This document shows positions 11,849-22,723 of a DNA stretch of 64,000 nt, piece by piece; the first letter of the stretch is position 1; every line of letters begins with the position of its first letter. The notes beneath the pieces are model-generated. The model saw only the letters and a program-made list of their open reading frames with translations, had not been told where the DNA came from and ran no database searches. The DNA comes from Candidatus Pandoraea novymonadis (lineage in GTDB: Bacteria; Pseudomonadota; Gammaproteobacteria; Burkholderiales; Burkholderiaceae), in assembly GCF_003004665.1 (NCBI RefSeq), contig NZ_MUHY01000001.1:248001-312000 (forward strand), given 5' to 3'. A program made the translations under genes and the position numbers.

Positions 11849-12525
11849 AGACGATGAATCCATGGAAATGGATGAACATTCGGCGTGTAACACTCCGTTG
11901 GAGTATGCCTATTTTTGCGCTACTTACTATAGCAACTATCCCCATATCAGCGTATGCCAGTGCCACTGAGCAAATGAAGACATTTGTGAAAAAAGTAAAG
12001 ACAGCGTGTGGGCCTTTTGAGCAAAGGCAGGTTAAAGTAGGGGAAAATGGAGAGATAAAGGTTTTGAGTATCTCCTCGGGAGTGTTTGAATTTTCTCGTT
12101 TAGGTCGATTCACATGGCGTTATCTAAAACCCTATGAACAAGTATTGCAAGCAGATGGAGAGATGCTTTATATTTATGACAAAGATCTAAATCAAGTCAC
12201 GCAGCGTAAGCTGGATACTTCACTAGAAGCTGTCCCGATGTTCATTTTTTTGGGGAAAAATGATATTGAGCAGAATTTCACATTGAAGAACATTGGCACT
12301 AGAGATGGTGTCGATTGGGTAAGGTTAATGCCTAAAGCGCAGGATACACAGTTCCAGCATTTGGGTCTAGGATTTAAGAATGGAAACCTTTCAAGTGTTG
12401 AGGTATATGATGTATTTGGCAACATCACGTTGCTGATGTTCGGAAAAATGCAGAAAAATCTGACATTCCCAGCTGGACATTTTAAATTTATTATCCCGAA
12501 GGGGGTAGATGTCATTCAGGGATAA
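11845..12525 (+). CDS. lolA: Outer-membrane lipoprotein carrier LolA
   Basis: Periplasmic chaperone that ferries lipoproteins from LolCDE to LolB. 226 residues with a long basic N-terminus and hydrophobic core (about residues 20-36) ending in a plausible signal-peptidase site near AYASA. The mature part has the LolA features [31 protein letters not shown] and DQNL-type strands (YDKDLNQVT). Coupled to ftsK by a four-base overlap; ftsK-lolA-rarA-serS is the common beta- and gammaproteobacterial order. It implies lipoprotein sorting to the outer membrane is retained. Confidence 0.93.
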   Translation: MKTMNPWKWMNIRRVTLRWSMPIFALLTIATIPISAYASATEQMKTFVKKVKTACGPFEQRQVKVGENGEIKVLSISSGVFEFSRLGRFTWRYLKPYEQVLQADGEMLYIYDKDLNQVTQRKLDTSLEAVPMFIFLGKNDIEQNFTLKNIGTRDGVDWVRLMPKAQDTQFQHLGLGFKNGNLSSVEVYDVFGNITLLMFGKMQKNLTFPAGHFKFIIPKGVDVIQG

Positions 12526-12535
12526 GCCGGGATTT

Positions 12536-13870
12536 ATGGTCGATACCATTTTAAACACTACTGTCCCGCTTGCTGAGCGCTTGCGTCCAAAAAGCATTGA
12601 TGCTGTTATTGGTCAGCAGCACTTGCTGGGACAAGGGAAACCGCTGCGCATTCTATTCGAAGGGGGGCACCTACACTCGATGATATTATGGGGGCCACCG
12701 GGTATTGGCAAAACCACGCTTGCCCGTTTGATGGCAAATACTTTCAAATTCAATTTTATTGCCTTGTCGGCGGTGCTCTCTGGTATGAAGGAGATTCGTG
12801 ATGCTGTTGAATCTGCGCAGATTCAATTGAAACAAGGGAAAAAGACCATCGTGTTTGTAGATGAAGTGCATCGGTTCAATAAGGCACAGCAGGACGCATT
12901 CTTGCCATATGTTGAGTCTGGAATGTTTATTTTCGTTGGTGCGACGACTGAGAATCCTTCATTCGAGATTAATAGTGCATTGCTATCACGTGTGTCTGTG
13001 TATCTCTTGAAGGGTTTTTCGGATACAGAGTTGAGTGAAATGCTTGATCGCGCCTGTACTGTATTGGGTGATCTGACCTTTACGGATGCAGCTAAGAAAA
13101 TTCTCATTGATTCCGCAGATGGAGATGGTCGAAAGTTGTTAAATAATATAGAGAGCGTCATGCAGTTTGCACTGATAAAGCGAGTGAAATCAATTGATGA
13201 TATATTTTTAGCAAGTACTCTTACCGAGAATTTTAGGTATTTCGACAAGAGTGGTGATGTTTTTTATAATCAGATAAGTGCACTACAAAAATCAGTACGT
13301 GGTAGTTCCCCTGATGGGGCAATGTATTGGTTATGTCGCATGCTTGATGGTGGTGTCGATCCACGTTATCTCGCGCGACGAATTCTTCGGATGGCATGGG
13401 AGGACATAGGATTAGCGGATCCCAGGGCAGCCAGTATTGCGCTTGATGCAGCTGAAACCTATGAACGTCTTGGTACTCCGGAAGGAGAACTCGCGCTGGC
13501 TCAAGCTGTTTTGTATTTGGCGGCAGCACCTAAGTCGAACGCGGGCTATAATGCTTACAATGAAGCCAGAGCCTTTGTTAGTAAAGATAAGTCACGACCA
13601 GTACCGCTACATTTATGCAATGTACCCACACGTTTGATGAAAAATAGCAGCTATGCTAAAAATTATCGCTACGCTCATAATGAACCAAATGCTTATGCGG
13701 CTGGTGAAACTTATTTCCCAGATGATTTACCTCTACAGCAATGGTATCGTCCGGTTCAAAGAGGTCTAGAAAATAAAATTGGCGAAAAGTTGAGCCGATT
13801 AAAGTTACTAGATGCCGACTGGCTCAGTGCAAAAAAAGTTTCTGAAATAAAGGCCGAGAATAAAAATTAG
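12536..13870 (+). CDS. rarA: Replication-associated recombination protein RarA (MgsA)
   Basis: AAA+ ATPase related to clamp loaders that acts at stalled replication forks. About 444 residues from the ATG at 12536. Visible motifs: PLAERLRPKSIDAVIGQQHLLG at the N-terminus, Walker A GPPGIGKTTLA near 52-62, Walker B FVDEVHRF, sensor GATTENPSFE, and the C-terminal RarA-specific tetramerisation region with AWEDIGLADPRA and PKSNAGYNAYNEA. A longer frame starts at an ATG at 12509 inside lolA and has a good purine-rich box, so that start cannot be excluded; 12536 fits the usual N-terminus better. Confidence 0.93.
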   Translation: MVDTILNTTVPLAERLRPKSIDAVIGQQHLLGQGKPLRILFEGGHLHSMILWGPPGIGKTTLARLMANTFKFNFIALSAVLSGMKEIRDAVESAQIQLKQGKKTIVFVDEVHRFNKAQQDAFLPYVESGMFIFVGATTENPSFEINSALLSRVSVYLLKGFSDTELSEMLDRACTVLGDLTFTDAAKKILIDSADGDGRKLLNNIESVMQFALIKRVKSIDDIFLASTLTENFRYFDKSGDVFYNQISALQKSVRGSSPDGAMYWLCRMLDGGVDPRYLARRILRMAWEDIGLADPRAASIALDAAETYERLGTPEGELALAQAVLYLAAAPKSNAGYNAYNEARAFVSKDKSRPVPLHLCNVPTRLMKNSSYAKNYRYAHNEPNAYAAGETYFPDDLPLQQWYRPVQRGLENKIGEKLSRLKLLDADWLSAKKVSEIKAENKN

Positions 13871-13933
13871 GTGACCTACAAAGAAATTGATATCAAATGC
13901 ACTATCCTAGCAGTGGTCTGGACGTGATGTTAA

Positions 13934-15304
<1,371 letters not shown>

Positions 15305-15335
15305 ATTTTTTTGCTCAGAGTTTGTAGAAAAAATC

Positions 15336-15344
15336 TGCTACAAT
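15336..15344 (+). promoter_or_regulatory. Possible extended -10 promoter of tRNA-Ser
   Basis: TG-C-TACAAT lies about 50 bp upstream of the tRNA, in the spacer after serS. The -35 region is poor, as is common with extended -10 promoters. A by-eye call. Confidence 0.35.
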
Positions 15345-15394
15345 CTGCCAAAATACGTTTTTAAGTTGTTCGTAAGTGAAATCTAGATAATCTT

Positions 15395-15485
15395 GGAGAG
15401 GTGGCAGAGTGGTCGAATGCGCCGGACTCGAAATCCGGTGTACGGTTATACCGTATCGTGGGTTCGAATCCCACCCCCTCCGCCA
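15395..15485 (+). tRNA. tRNA-Ser (anticodon CGA)
   Basis: A 91-base cloverleaf with encoded CCA. The anticodon stem CCGGA/TCCGG encloses loop CTCGAAA, giving anticodon CGA (reads UCG). The long variable arm TACGG-TTAT-CCGTA-type hairpin identifies tRNA-Ser, and the T arm GTGGG-TTCGAAT-CCCAC is perfect. The acceptor strands are GGAGAGG and CCCCTCC, which leaves an A-C mismatch at the fifth pair (5:68). It lies directly downstream of serS. Confidence 0.95.
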
Positions 15486-15592
15486 ATAATTTATTTTTTT
15501 AATATAGTTGTATCTATCTCTAAAGTGAATGAAATTAACCATAGGTAATATTTTCCAGTGATCTCGTTTGAAAATATTGAGCAACTTTATCT

Positions 15593-16108
15593 ATGATTAA
15601 TGCATCTCGGGATATTTCTCTGATTGATTGTACTTTTATGCAGGCGGCTCTGGCACAGGCAAATTTTGCGATGGCGAAAGGTGAAGTACCAGTTGGTGCC
15701 GTGGTTGTACATGATGGGTCTATTATTGCGAGTGGGCACAATGCTCCTGTAAGTCAACATGATCCGTCAGCACACGCTGAGATGCAGGCACTACGTGCTG
15801 CAGCAAAAATACTTGGAAATTATCGCCTACCTGATTGTGAGCTATATGTCACACTGGAACCTTGTATAATGTGCGCAGGGCTTATCATGCATTCTCGCTT
15901 GCGACGTTTGGTGTTCGGTGCATTTGATCATAAAGGCGGCGCTTGTGGCAGTGTCATTGATTTATTTTCTGAAAAGAGGTTTAACCATCATGCTAATGTT
16001 ATAGGAGGTGTGATGGATGACCAGTGCGTTCATATTCTACAGGCCTTTTTCGTGAAAAAGCGCGCTGTGGTGAAGGCAATTAGAAGTTGTCGATGTGATA
16101 ATAAGTAG
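15593..16108 (+). CDS. tadA: tRNA-specific adenosine deaminase TadA
   Basis: Converts the wobble adenosine of tRNA-Arg(ACG) to inosine; essential for decoding CGN codons. 171 residues with the zinc site HAEM (residues 63-66 region) and PCIMCAG, and the proton-shuttling Glu in HAE. GEVPVGAVVV and the downstream FGAFDHKGGACGS match TadA rather than other cytidine deaminases. Retained in almost all reduced genomes. It begins about 110 bp after the tRNA and precedes ldcA, as in Burkholderia. Confidence 0.95.
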   Translation: MINASRDISLIDCTFMQAALAQANFAMAKGEVPVGAVVVHDGSIIASGHNAPVSQHDPSAHAEMQALRAAAKILGNYRLPDCELYVTLEPCIMCAGLIMHSRLRRLVFGAFDHKGGACGSVIDLFSEKRFNHHANVIGGVMDDQCVHILQAFFVKKRAVVKAIRSCRCDNK

Positions 16109-16164
16109 ACTATCCGCAGGGTGCTCCTCACCATAGCCCTTGAGATCGGTCTAGTAAGCGTAAA

Positions 16165-17124
16165 ATGTACGCTTATTTGGAGCGCTTAATTTTGTCTAAT
16201 TCTCGATGGCTCCAATTGATTGCACCGTCAGGCTATGCTCCAGATTTGGAAGTAGCTATTCGTGGTATCAAGGTCTTGCGAAGACTTGGATTTTCTGTTG
16301 CCAATTTGGCGGTTATTGAACGTCGATATTTACGTTTTGCTGGTACGCTTTCTGAGCGTGTTGATGAAATTAATTATCTTGCAAAAGGTGAGCATCCTTT
16401 GCCTGATGTAATTTTGATGATGCGTGGAGGTTATGGGGCAAGCCAGCTCCTTGAATGGCTAGATTATCAAGGGCTGGATCGATGTATGAATAAGCATGGC
16501 CCAGTAATGTTGGTTGGACATAGTGATTTTACTGCTCTGCAAATGGCATTGTTGGCGCGTGCGAAGATTACTACATTTGCTGGTCCTATGTTGTTATCTG
16601 ATTTTGGTGCAAAAGTAGTCAGTAATTTTACATTGAGTCATTTTCAATCAATGTTAAATTATCCTGAGCATACTGTTAGGTGGGTTACTGATGCTTGGCA
16701 GGATTTAAATGAAGCAGGCCTCCTATGGGGTGGCAATCTCTCGGTGTTGGTTAATCTGGTTGGTACCCCATTTTTTCCAAAAATAGATGGAGGAATTTTA
16801 TTTTTGGAAGAGGTTAACGAGAGTCTTTTCCGTATTGAACGGATGCTATATCAGCTACATTTGAGTGGTATATTGTGTCGTCAGAAGGCAATAATTTTTG
16901 GGCAATTTACCGAGTGTCGAGTGTCTGATTATGACAATGGTTACGAGATTTTAACTATGATTGATCACCTTCGTAGTTTAATTCGCATCCCAATTGTGAC
17001 GAGACTTCCTTTCGGTCATGTATATGACAAATTAACCCTTCCGGTTGGAGGGCATGCCCAATTAAAAGTTGAAGGTGCGCAAGCGGTACTGCGGCTCTCA
17101 CAGTATCCATGTCGTGGAGTTTAG
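16165..17124 (+). CDS. ldcA: L,D-carboxypeptidase LdcA (murein tetrapeptide carboxypeptidase)
   Basis: Serine peptidase of family S66 that removes the terminal D-Ala from murein tetrapeptides during cytoplasmic peptidoglycan recycling. 319 residues. The first domain has APSGYAPD and MMRGGYGAS; the nucleophile elbow is GHSDFTALQ with the catalytic Ser; the second domain has WGGNLSVL, FLEEVNE (catalytic Glu) and LPFGHV (catalytic His). All three catalytic residues are present. The related MccF self-immunity proteins share the fold, but position after tadA and the gene's isolation argue for LdcA. It implies that peptidoglycan is made and recycled. Confidence 0.92.
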   Translation: MYAYLERLILSNSRWLQLIAPSGYAPDLEVAIRGIKVLRRLGFSVANLAVIERRYLRFAGTLSERVDEINYLAKGEHPLPDVILMMRGGYGASQLLEWLDYQGLDRCMNKHGPVMLVGHSDFTALQMALLARAKITTFAGPMLLSDFGAKVVSNFTLSHFQSMLNYPEHTVRWVTDAWQDLNEAGLLWGGNLSVLVNLVGTPFFPKIDGGILFLEEVNESLFRIERMLYQLHLSGILCRQKAIIFGQFTECRVSDYDNGYEILTMIDHLRSLIRIPIVTRLPFGHVYDKLTLPVGGHAQLKVEGAQAVLRLSQYPCRGV

Positions 17125-17213
17125 GTTTGATAAAAATATATTTTTTAATGGTACCTTTAACCGTTTAGTGGAGTTTCTGCTATTAGGGATTTCCACGCTC
17201 CTAGTATGTTTTA

Positions 17214-18596
17214 TCACCTCAGTGTGATATCAGCAAAAGCGCGATCACCGCGATCACCGCGATCCACAATCGAATATAGCCAAATACTTGCCACAAGAGT
17301 TAAAATTTCAGTGATAAGTAGTGCATACCAGATCGCTGTACCACCAAAGTAGGTATTGAGTAGCCACAAACTACCTAGTAATAAAATCCAGCTACGAAGT
17401 GTTGCGATTACTGCTGATGGTCCTGGTGCTTCAATCGCGGTGAGATAGCCTGCAATAATCAGGTTACCAGCAGCTGGTAAGAGCGATAATGCATACCAAG
17501 GTATGGCGTGTGTCAGAATGTGCCATGCAATTTCGCCTTCTGGGAGGAATAAAAAGGTGAGTGGACGTGATAACGTCATCATGCCTATGGCAGCTAGCAT
17601 AGAAAAACCAGCTGCTGCGATAATACCCAGTTTGAACGAACCTCTTAGTGCCTGTCGATTTTGCATTCCACGATAGAAGCTAATCATGGGTTGCATACTT
17701 TGTACCAGAGCTACTAAAGTGACCGCAGCGCCTAAGGTCATATATTCCAAAATTGCAAAGGCAGCAAGGCCAGCTTCACCGAAGCCATTCATGATAATTC
17801 TGTTAAATGCCAATATAGTTATTAGAGGGGCAATGGCATCGAGAAATTCGGAAGTACCGTTATAGAGCACCTTGCTAATATAGGATTCTCCTTTCGCGAA
17901 TGGTACCGTTAAAGGTATAACACGTTTAGCAAAGAGAATATGGTAGCTAAACATCCCAAGACTAGATACCATCATTGATAGACCGGTGGCAAGTGCTGCA
18001 CCCGCCATGCCTCTATTTTCCACAACGATGAACCAATAATCAAGTGCACCGTTAGTGATAGCACCAATAAACATGGCATATAAACCAAAACGTGCTGCTT
18101 TAGCACTTTCTACGCGTAGGAAAAGTTCTATAGCGTAAAGACCATTAGCAAATAGAATGAACCAAGCATAGTTGCTTAGATAGGCTTCTGCATGCATAGC
18201 CAGTTCACCTGTCGCGCCTAGCCATTTTGCGATTTTTGATGTCAGGACAAGAACGAATACACTCATAATGGCAGAGATAGCCAACATGCTCCAAAGTACT
18301 TGTGTGAACGCTCGACGTGCTTCGATATGACGATTCTGGCCAAGTAGGCGTGAAATCAATGTAGCTCCTCCAACACCAATCATGATACTAAATGCGTATG
18401 GAATATAGAGCAATGGCACGACTAGATTCAGCGCAGCGATTGCTTGCTGCCCAAGGTAGCGAGCGATGAATATACCATCTATCAGTGTATAGATGGTATA
18501 TACCCAACCCGATAGGATAGTTGGTATGGCTAGAGATGTATACTGTCTTATCAGCGACGTTTGTAGGGGGGGTACTATATTTGTTAGTTGAGACAT
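17214..18596 (-). CDS. MATE-family multidrug/Na+ antiporter
   Basis: Integral inner-membrane protein of 460 residues with about twelve hydrophobic helices in two similar halves, typical of MATE exporters (NorM/DinF group). Recognisable segments include the N-terminal LAIPTILSGWVYTIYTLIDG, ARYLGQQAIAALNL and GVGGATLISRLLGQ. Substrate cannot be inferred. The far C-terminus carries a DRGDRGDR stretch encoded by a 9-bp tandem repeat at 17239-17265, which is not usual for the family. Retention of a drug-type exporter in a gene-poor genome is worth noting; it may export a host-derived or metabolic compound (inference). Confidence 0.87.
   Translation of the reverse strand: MSQLTNIVPPLQTSLIRQYTSLAIPTILSGWVYTIYTLIDGIFIARYLGQQAIAALNLVVPLLYIPYAFSIMIGVGGATLISRLLGQNRHIEARRAFTQVLWSMLAISAIMSVFVLVLTSKIAKWLGATGELAMHAEAYLSNYAWFILFANGLYAIELFLRVESAKAARFGLYAMFIGAITNGALDYWFIVVENRGMAGAALATGLSMMVSSLGMFSYHILFAKRVIPLTVPFAKGESYISKVLYNGTSEFLDAIAPLITILAFNRIIMNGFGEAGLAAFAILEYMTLGAAVTLVALVQSMQPMISFYRGMQNRQALRGSFKLGIIAAAGFSMLAAIGMMTLSRPLTFLFLPEGEIAWHILTHAIPWYALSLLPAAGNLIIAGYLTAIEAPGPSAVIATLRSWILLLGSLWLLNTYFGGTAIWYALLITEILTLVASIWLYSIVDRGDRGDRAFADITLR
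17239..17265. repeat. 9-bp tandem repeat (about 3 copies) in the MATE gene
   Basis: The unit GCGATCACC is repeated in tandem nearly three times, the last copy imperfect. It is in frame, each unit adding three residues (Asp-Arg-Gly on the minus strand), close to the C-terminus of the exporter. Copy number could change by slippage without a frameshift. Confidence 0.8.
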
Positions 18597-18709
18597 TTTG
18601 GTGTCTTATGACGAATCTCCGCATCGCTTCGGGATGCAGTTTACCGTTTCTAGGGTAATGACTGGGTCTCGGATCTGCTTTTCACCGATCATCTATAAAT
18701 AGAATTTAA

Positions 18710-18725
18710 CATAATATATATTATG
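18710..18725. repeat. 16-bp AT palindrome downstream of guaA
   Basis: CATAATAT followed directly by its reverse complement. It lies about 40 bp past the guaA stop. A second perfect 14-bp palindrome (GAATAAT and its complement, 18759-18772) overlaps the guaA stop codon. Neither is followed by a clear T-run on the minus strand, so terminator function is unproven. Confidence 0.45.
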
Positions 18726-18766
18726 CGCAAATTATAGCTTCGCGAGCTTCTGTGAGAAGAATAATA

Positions 18767-20344
18767 TTATTCCCACTCAATTGTTGCAGGCGGTTTACCA
18801 GAAATGTCATAAACAACTCGATTGATACCAGGTACCTCATTGATAATACGGTTAGATATTTTCCCTAACAACTCATGTGGAAGATATGCCCAGTGGGCTG
18901 TCATAAAGTCTCGCGTTTCTACAGCACGTAAAGCGACAACCCACTCGTATGTGCGGCCATCACCCATTACACCGACACTCTTAACTGGTAGAAATACAAC
19001 GAATGCTTGACTCGTAATTTCGTACCATGTTTTCCCACTATTTGGATCAACATTATTACGTAATTCTTCAATAAAAATTGCATCAGCATGACGTAACAAG
19101 TCAGCATAATCGGATTTTACTTCACCAAGAATTCTCACGCCAAGCCCTGGGCCTGGAAATGGATGACGATAGATCATATCGTGTGGTAATCCCAATGCCA
19201 AACCCAACTGACGCACTTCATCCTTAAAGAGATAACGTAATGGCTCCAGCAACTTTAAGCCTAACGTTTCTGGGAGTCCAGCGACATTATGGTGACTTTT
19301 GATTGTTTTTGCTTTTTTTGTCTTTCCTGCACCTGATTCAATAACGTCAGGATAAATGGTCCCTTGTGCTAACCATTTCGCATTTTTGAGTTTTTTCGCT
19401 TCATTTTGAAATACTTTTAAAAATTCGCGTCCAATAATCTTGCGCTTTTGTTCTGGTTCAGTGATCCCGTTTAGTTGACTGAGGAACTGTTTAGAAGCAT
19501 CAACATGTACAACTTTTGTATGCAAACATTTAAAAATATCCATCATCATCTTTTCTTCATTACGCAAAAGACCGTGGTCTACAAATACACATGTTAATTG
19601 ACTACCAATCGCGCGTTGAATTAAGGCTGCCGTCACACTCGAATCTACGCCACCTGATAAACCAAGAATTACTTCCTCGTTTCCGACTTTATCACGAATT
19701 TTTTGTATAGTTTCTTCGGTATGCTCGCTGATGATCCAATCAGGCTTCACTCCAGCGATCTCGAGTATGAAACGTTCCAGAAATTCACTCCCTTTTAAGG
19801 TATGGGTAACTTCTGGATGAAATTGCACACCATAATAATTACGGGAGACATTAGCAATGCCCGCGATTGGACAGTTTGCTGTTGAGGCAATTAACTCAAA
19901 TTTTTCAGGCATCTGTGTGACTTTATCACCATGACTCATCCATACCTTTAGCATTCCAGAGCCATCTTTTCTGTAAAAATCAGCAAGGTTATTGAGCAGA
20001 GGTGTATTGCCATGGATACATACTTCTGCATAGCCAAATTCACGATGCGAAGTGGCTTCAACCTTTCCACCTAAAGCAACAGTCATCAAAAACATGCCAT
20101 AGCAGATACCGAGCACTGGCACACCTAATGACCACACTGCTTCTGGTGCCCGCAAGCTCTGATTTTCATAGATGCTGGCATGACTTCCAGAGAGAATGAT
20201 CCCCTTAGGGGCAAATTTTTGGATGAATTCGTCAGAAACATCACCAGGATGAACTTCACAGTAAACGTGAGATTCACGAATGCGACGGCCAATGAGTTGA
20301 CTAAATTGAGAACCGAAGTCGAGAATGAGGATTTTATTGTGCAT
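18767..20344 (-). CDS. guaA: GMP synthase (glutamine-hydrolysing)
   Basis: Converts XMP to GMP. 525 residues, normal length. The N-terminal class I glutaminase has [12 protein letters not shown], the nucleophile Cys in GICYGM and the His/Glu pair in QFHPEV. The ATP pyrophosphatase domain has the PP-loop LSGGVDSS, and the C-terminal dimerisation domain ends in the usual [10 protein letters not shown]. One oddity: the residue four after the nucleophile Cys, normally Gln in the G-x-C-x-G-x-Q motif of class I glutaminases, is Phe here (codon TTT). That Gln contacts the substrate glutamine in related enzymes, so glutamine use may be weakened; ammonia-driven activity could remain. The gene follows guaB and a small membrane-protein gene. 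Confidence 0.96.
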   Translation of the reverse strand: MHNKILILDFGSQFSQLIGRRIRESHVYCEVHPGDVSDEFIQKFAPKGIILSGSHASIYENQSLRAPEAVWSLGVPVLGICYGMFLMTVALGGKVEATSHREFGYAEVCIHGNTPLLNNLADFYRKDGSGMLKVWMSHGDKVTQMPEKFELIASTANCPIAGIANVSRNYYGVQFHPEVTHTLKGSEFLERFILEIAGVKPDWIISEHTEETIQKIRDKVGNEEVILGLSGGVDSSVTAALIQRAIGSQLTCVFVDHGLLRNEEKMMMDIFKCLHTKVVHVDASKQFLSQLNGITEPEQKRKIIGREFLKVFQNEAKKLKNAKWLAQGTIYPDVIESGAGKTKKAKTIKSHHNVAGLPETLGLKLLEPLRYLFKDEVRQLGLALGLPHDMIYRHPFPGPGLGVRILGEVKSDYADLLRHADAIFIEELRNNVDPNSGKTWYEITSQAFVVFLPVKSVGVMGDGRTYEWVVALRAVETRDFMTAHWAYLPHELLGKISNRIINEVPGINRVVYDISGKPPATIEWE

Positions 20345-20420
20345 CTTATAAGCTGCAGATTTGGAATGAATATGTTTTTAGGTTGTGAGGATATGCAAGC
20401 AAATAACTTTTGCCATGTTT

Positions 20421-20810
20421 TTAAATGCGAGAGACATGAGCGAGCTTGACCAATAAAACGCCAATCACAATCAACACTGTACCAAATAGAGGCAGCCCAA
20501 TACCTGCTAGCATTTGGTCAGCATATAAAACTATTACCCAGGCAAGTAGTATTGCACCTGAAATCCAATTAACATGACCAGTTATGGAAGCTGTTAAAGC
20601 TACCAATTTAGAATTTATTGCTGCACGGCATTGAAGCCATGCAAATCCTAGAAGTGCTACGCCGAGTAGTTGTCCATAAAAAGCAGGTGTGGCTGGTGGC
20701 ATATTTAAGCGAATAAACAATCCAGGAATGAAAGAAGCCAATAACAGGAGACCAATCGTTAAATTGAGTATTGCATTCAAAAATAATAAGGTACGCAGAA
20801 TTACCTTCAT
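20421..20810 (-). CDS. Small membrane protein of unknown function
   Basis: 129 residues with four strongly hydrophobic helices (about 8-32, 44-64, 70-92, 98-124) and short polar loops. I do not recognise a family with a known role. It starts six bases after the guaB stop and lies between guaB and guaA, an arrangement that I recall for a hypothetical membrane protein in Burkholderia, so it is probably a real, co-transcribed gene. No catalytic motif is visible. Confidence 0.75.
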   Translation of the reverse strand: MKVILRTLLFLNAILNLTIGLLLLASFIPGLFIRLNMPPATPAFYGQLLGVALLGFAWLQCRAAINSKLVALTASITGHVNWISGAILLAWVIVLYADQMLAGIGLPLFGTVLIVIGVLLVKLAHVSRI

Positions 20811-20816
20811 TAAGTG

Positions 20817-22277
20817 TTATTCCACGTGGTAGTTTGGAGCTTCTTTCATAATTTGCACGTCATGCACGTGAGATTCACGCATGCCTGCTGCGGTAATTTC
20901 TACAAATTCAGCATTTTTATGCAAGTCAGCAATCGTTGTACAACCTAGGTATCCCATTGATGAGCGAACACCCCCTGTCAACTGATGTATGATTGCCAGA
21001 ACGCTTCCCTTATAAGCCACTCGACCCTCGATACCTTCTGGCACTAGCTTATCTGAATTATTTGCAGGATCTTGAAAATAACGGTCTGCGGCGCCATCTT
21101 GCATCGCGCCGATTGACCCCATGCCGCGATAATTTTTGTAGGAACGGCCCTGATATAGAAATACTTCCCCTGGTGCTTCTTCAGTACCAGAAAACATACT
21201 CCCCATCATTACGGTATGTGCTCCAGCGGCTAGGGCCTTTGAAATATCACCAGAATATCGAATTCCTCCATCAGCGATTAGTGGAATATCCCTGTCTTTG
21301 AGTGCCTCTGCCACATTAGCGATCGCCGTAATTTGAGGCACACCAACACCAGCAACAATCCTTGTCGTGCAAATGGAGCCTGGTCCAATGCCAACCTTAA
21401 CAGCATCAGCACCATGTTCAAAAAGAGCTAATGCAGCACTGGCTGTTGAGATATTACCACCCACAACCTCGATTCTAGGAAAATTTCTCTTTACCCACTG
21501 CACTTGATCGAGTACACGCTGACTGTGACCATGTGCTGTATCAACAACGATTACATCAACACCAGCGGCCACTAATAGTTCAATACGCTCTTCATTATCC
21601 AATCCTATTCCAACGGCTGCACCAACACGTAGTTTTCCGTCTTTGTCTTTTGTTGCATGAGGGTATTCTGTTGCCTTCATAATATCTTTAACGGTCATCA
21701 AACCACGCAACTCAAACGCATCATTCACCAGCAAAACACGCTCAAGACGATGTTTGTGCATGAGGCTTTCTGCCTCTCCAGGAGAAGTGCCTTCGCGTAC
21801 CGTCACCAGCCTATCTTTAGGTGTCATGATGGAACGTACAGGCTCGTCAAGACGATTTTCAAAGCGCAGATCACGATTGGTTACGATGCCAATTAATTGC
21901 GCACCTTCCACTACAGGAAAACCAGAGATTCCATGCTGAGCGGATAGAGCAATCACATCACGCACTTTAATATTTGGTGAAATCGTAATTGGATCACGCA
22001 ATACACCAGACTCGAAACGTTTTACTTTTGATACCTCTTTTGCTTGATCAGTTGGCTTGAAGTTTTTATGAATGATACCAATACCGCCTTGCTGTGCCAT
22101 CGCAATTGCTAGACGCGACTCAGTCACCGTATCCATACCAGCTGAAAGCAACGGAATATTTAACGAAATATTCCGCGTGAACCTGGTTTTTAGACTGGTG
22201 TCACGTGGGAGAACGGCAGAATAGGCCGGCACAAGGAGCACATCATCAAAAGTGAATGCTTTTTGGATCAGACGCAT
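20817..22277 (-). CDS. guaB: Inosine-5'-monophosphate dehydrogenase
   Basis: Oxidises IMP to XMP with NAD, the first committed step to GMP. 486 residues: TIM barrel with an inserted pair of CBS domains (about 95-205, [11 protein letters not shown] and [11 protein letters not shown]), the active-site loop [13 protein letters not shown] with the catalytic Cys, [14 protein letters not shown] and the flap region with the YKGS-type ending. All key residues are present. Upstream on the minus strand a TATAAT hexamer lies about 27 bp before the ATG. Confidence 0.97.
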   Translation of the reverse strand: MRLIQKAFTFDDVLLVPAYSAVLPRDTSLKTRFTRNISLNIPLLSAGMDTVTESRLAIAMAQQGGIGIIHKNFKPTDQAKEVSKVKRFESGVLRDPITISPNIKVRDVIALSAQHGISGFPVVEGAQLIGIVTNRDLRFENRLDEPVRSIMTPKDRLVTVREGTSPGEAESLMHKHRLERVLLVNDAFELRGLMTVKDIMKATEYPHATKDKDGKLRVGAAVGIGLDNEERIELLVAAGVDVIVVDTAHGHSQRVLDQVQWVKRNFPRIEVVGGNISTASAALALFEHGADAVKVGIGPGSICTTRIVAGVGVPQITAIANVAEALKDRDIPLIADGGIRYSGDISKALAAGAHTVMMGSMFSGTEEAPGEVFLYQGRSYKNYRGMGSIGAMQDGAADRYFQDPANNSDKLVPEGIEGRVAYKGSVLAIIHQLTGGVRSSMGYLGCTTIADLHKNAEFVEITAAGMRESHVHDVQIMKEAPNYHVE

Positions 22278-22303
22278 GAAAAATCCGGTAGGCGGAAAAC
22301 ACG

Positions 22304-22309
22304 ATTATA
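22304..22309 (-). promoter_or_regulatory. Candidate -10 element of guaB
   Basis: Perfect TATAAT on the minus strand, 27 bp upstream of the guaB ATG. No good -35 is found at 16-18 bp spacing, so the call is tentative. Confidence 0.3.
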
Positions 22310-22385
22310 CAGAAATCGGTAGCATTCTTGGGTTAGCAAGACATAATACACTCCGATATTTCCAATAACCAAAGCTTGATAAAAA

Positions 22386-22721
22386 TTAACACCGTTTAAC
22401 TAGCCATTTACGGTCTTCTTTTTTCCCTGTGTTGCGCATTTTTTCAACACGAAGTTGGCGTGCTATCTTGGGATCTGCTATTAGTGAGCGATAGATTTCG
22501 ACGCGATCGCCGTCAATTACTGAGGCATCTAGCGGCTTAATTTTTCCAAATACGCCAACATTCAAATTAGATATTTCTAGTTCAGGATAGAGTGTAAAAA
22601 TGCCACTATGCTTAAGTGCTTTCTCTATATTTGCTCCGACAGCATTTAACTGAACTGCAAGTAATATCTGTTTCTTAGGTAACGCATAACAAACTTGTAC
22701 AAAAATTCTACTGTCCGACAT
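22386..22721 (-). CDS. rnfH: RnfH-family ubiquitin-like protein
   Basis: 111-residue beta-grasp protein of the RnfH/UPF0125 family. VQVCYALPKKQ at the N-terminus, NVGVFGKIKPLDASVIDGDRVEIYR in the middle (core GVFGKIKPLD then GDRVEIYR) are the family hallmarks. Biochemical function is unclear; it is widely paired with ratA, as here, where ratA ends two bases before its start. Despite the name there is no rnf cluster in the window. A basic C-terminal tail follows the fold. Confidence 0.88.
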   Translation of the reverse strand: MSDSRIFVQVCYALPKKQILLAVQLNAVGANIEKALKHSGIFTLYPELEISNLNVGVFGKIKPLDASVIDGDRVEIYRSLIADPKIARQLRVEKMRNTGKKEDRKWLVKRC

Positions 22722-22723
22722 AA

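Noticed and set aside
11556-12113. 185-codon ORF opposite ftsK/lolA
   Set aside because: Shadow frame across two real, coupled genes; no conserved content.
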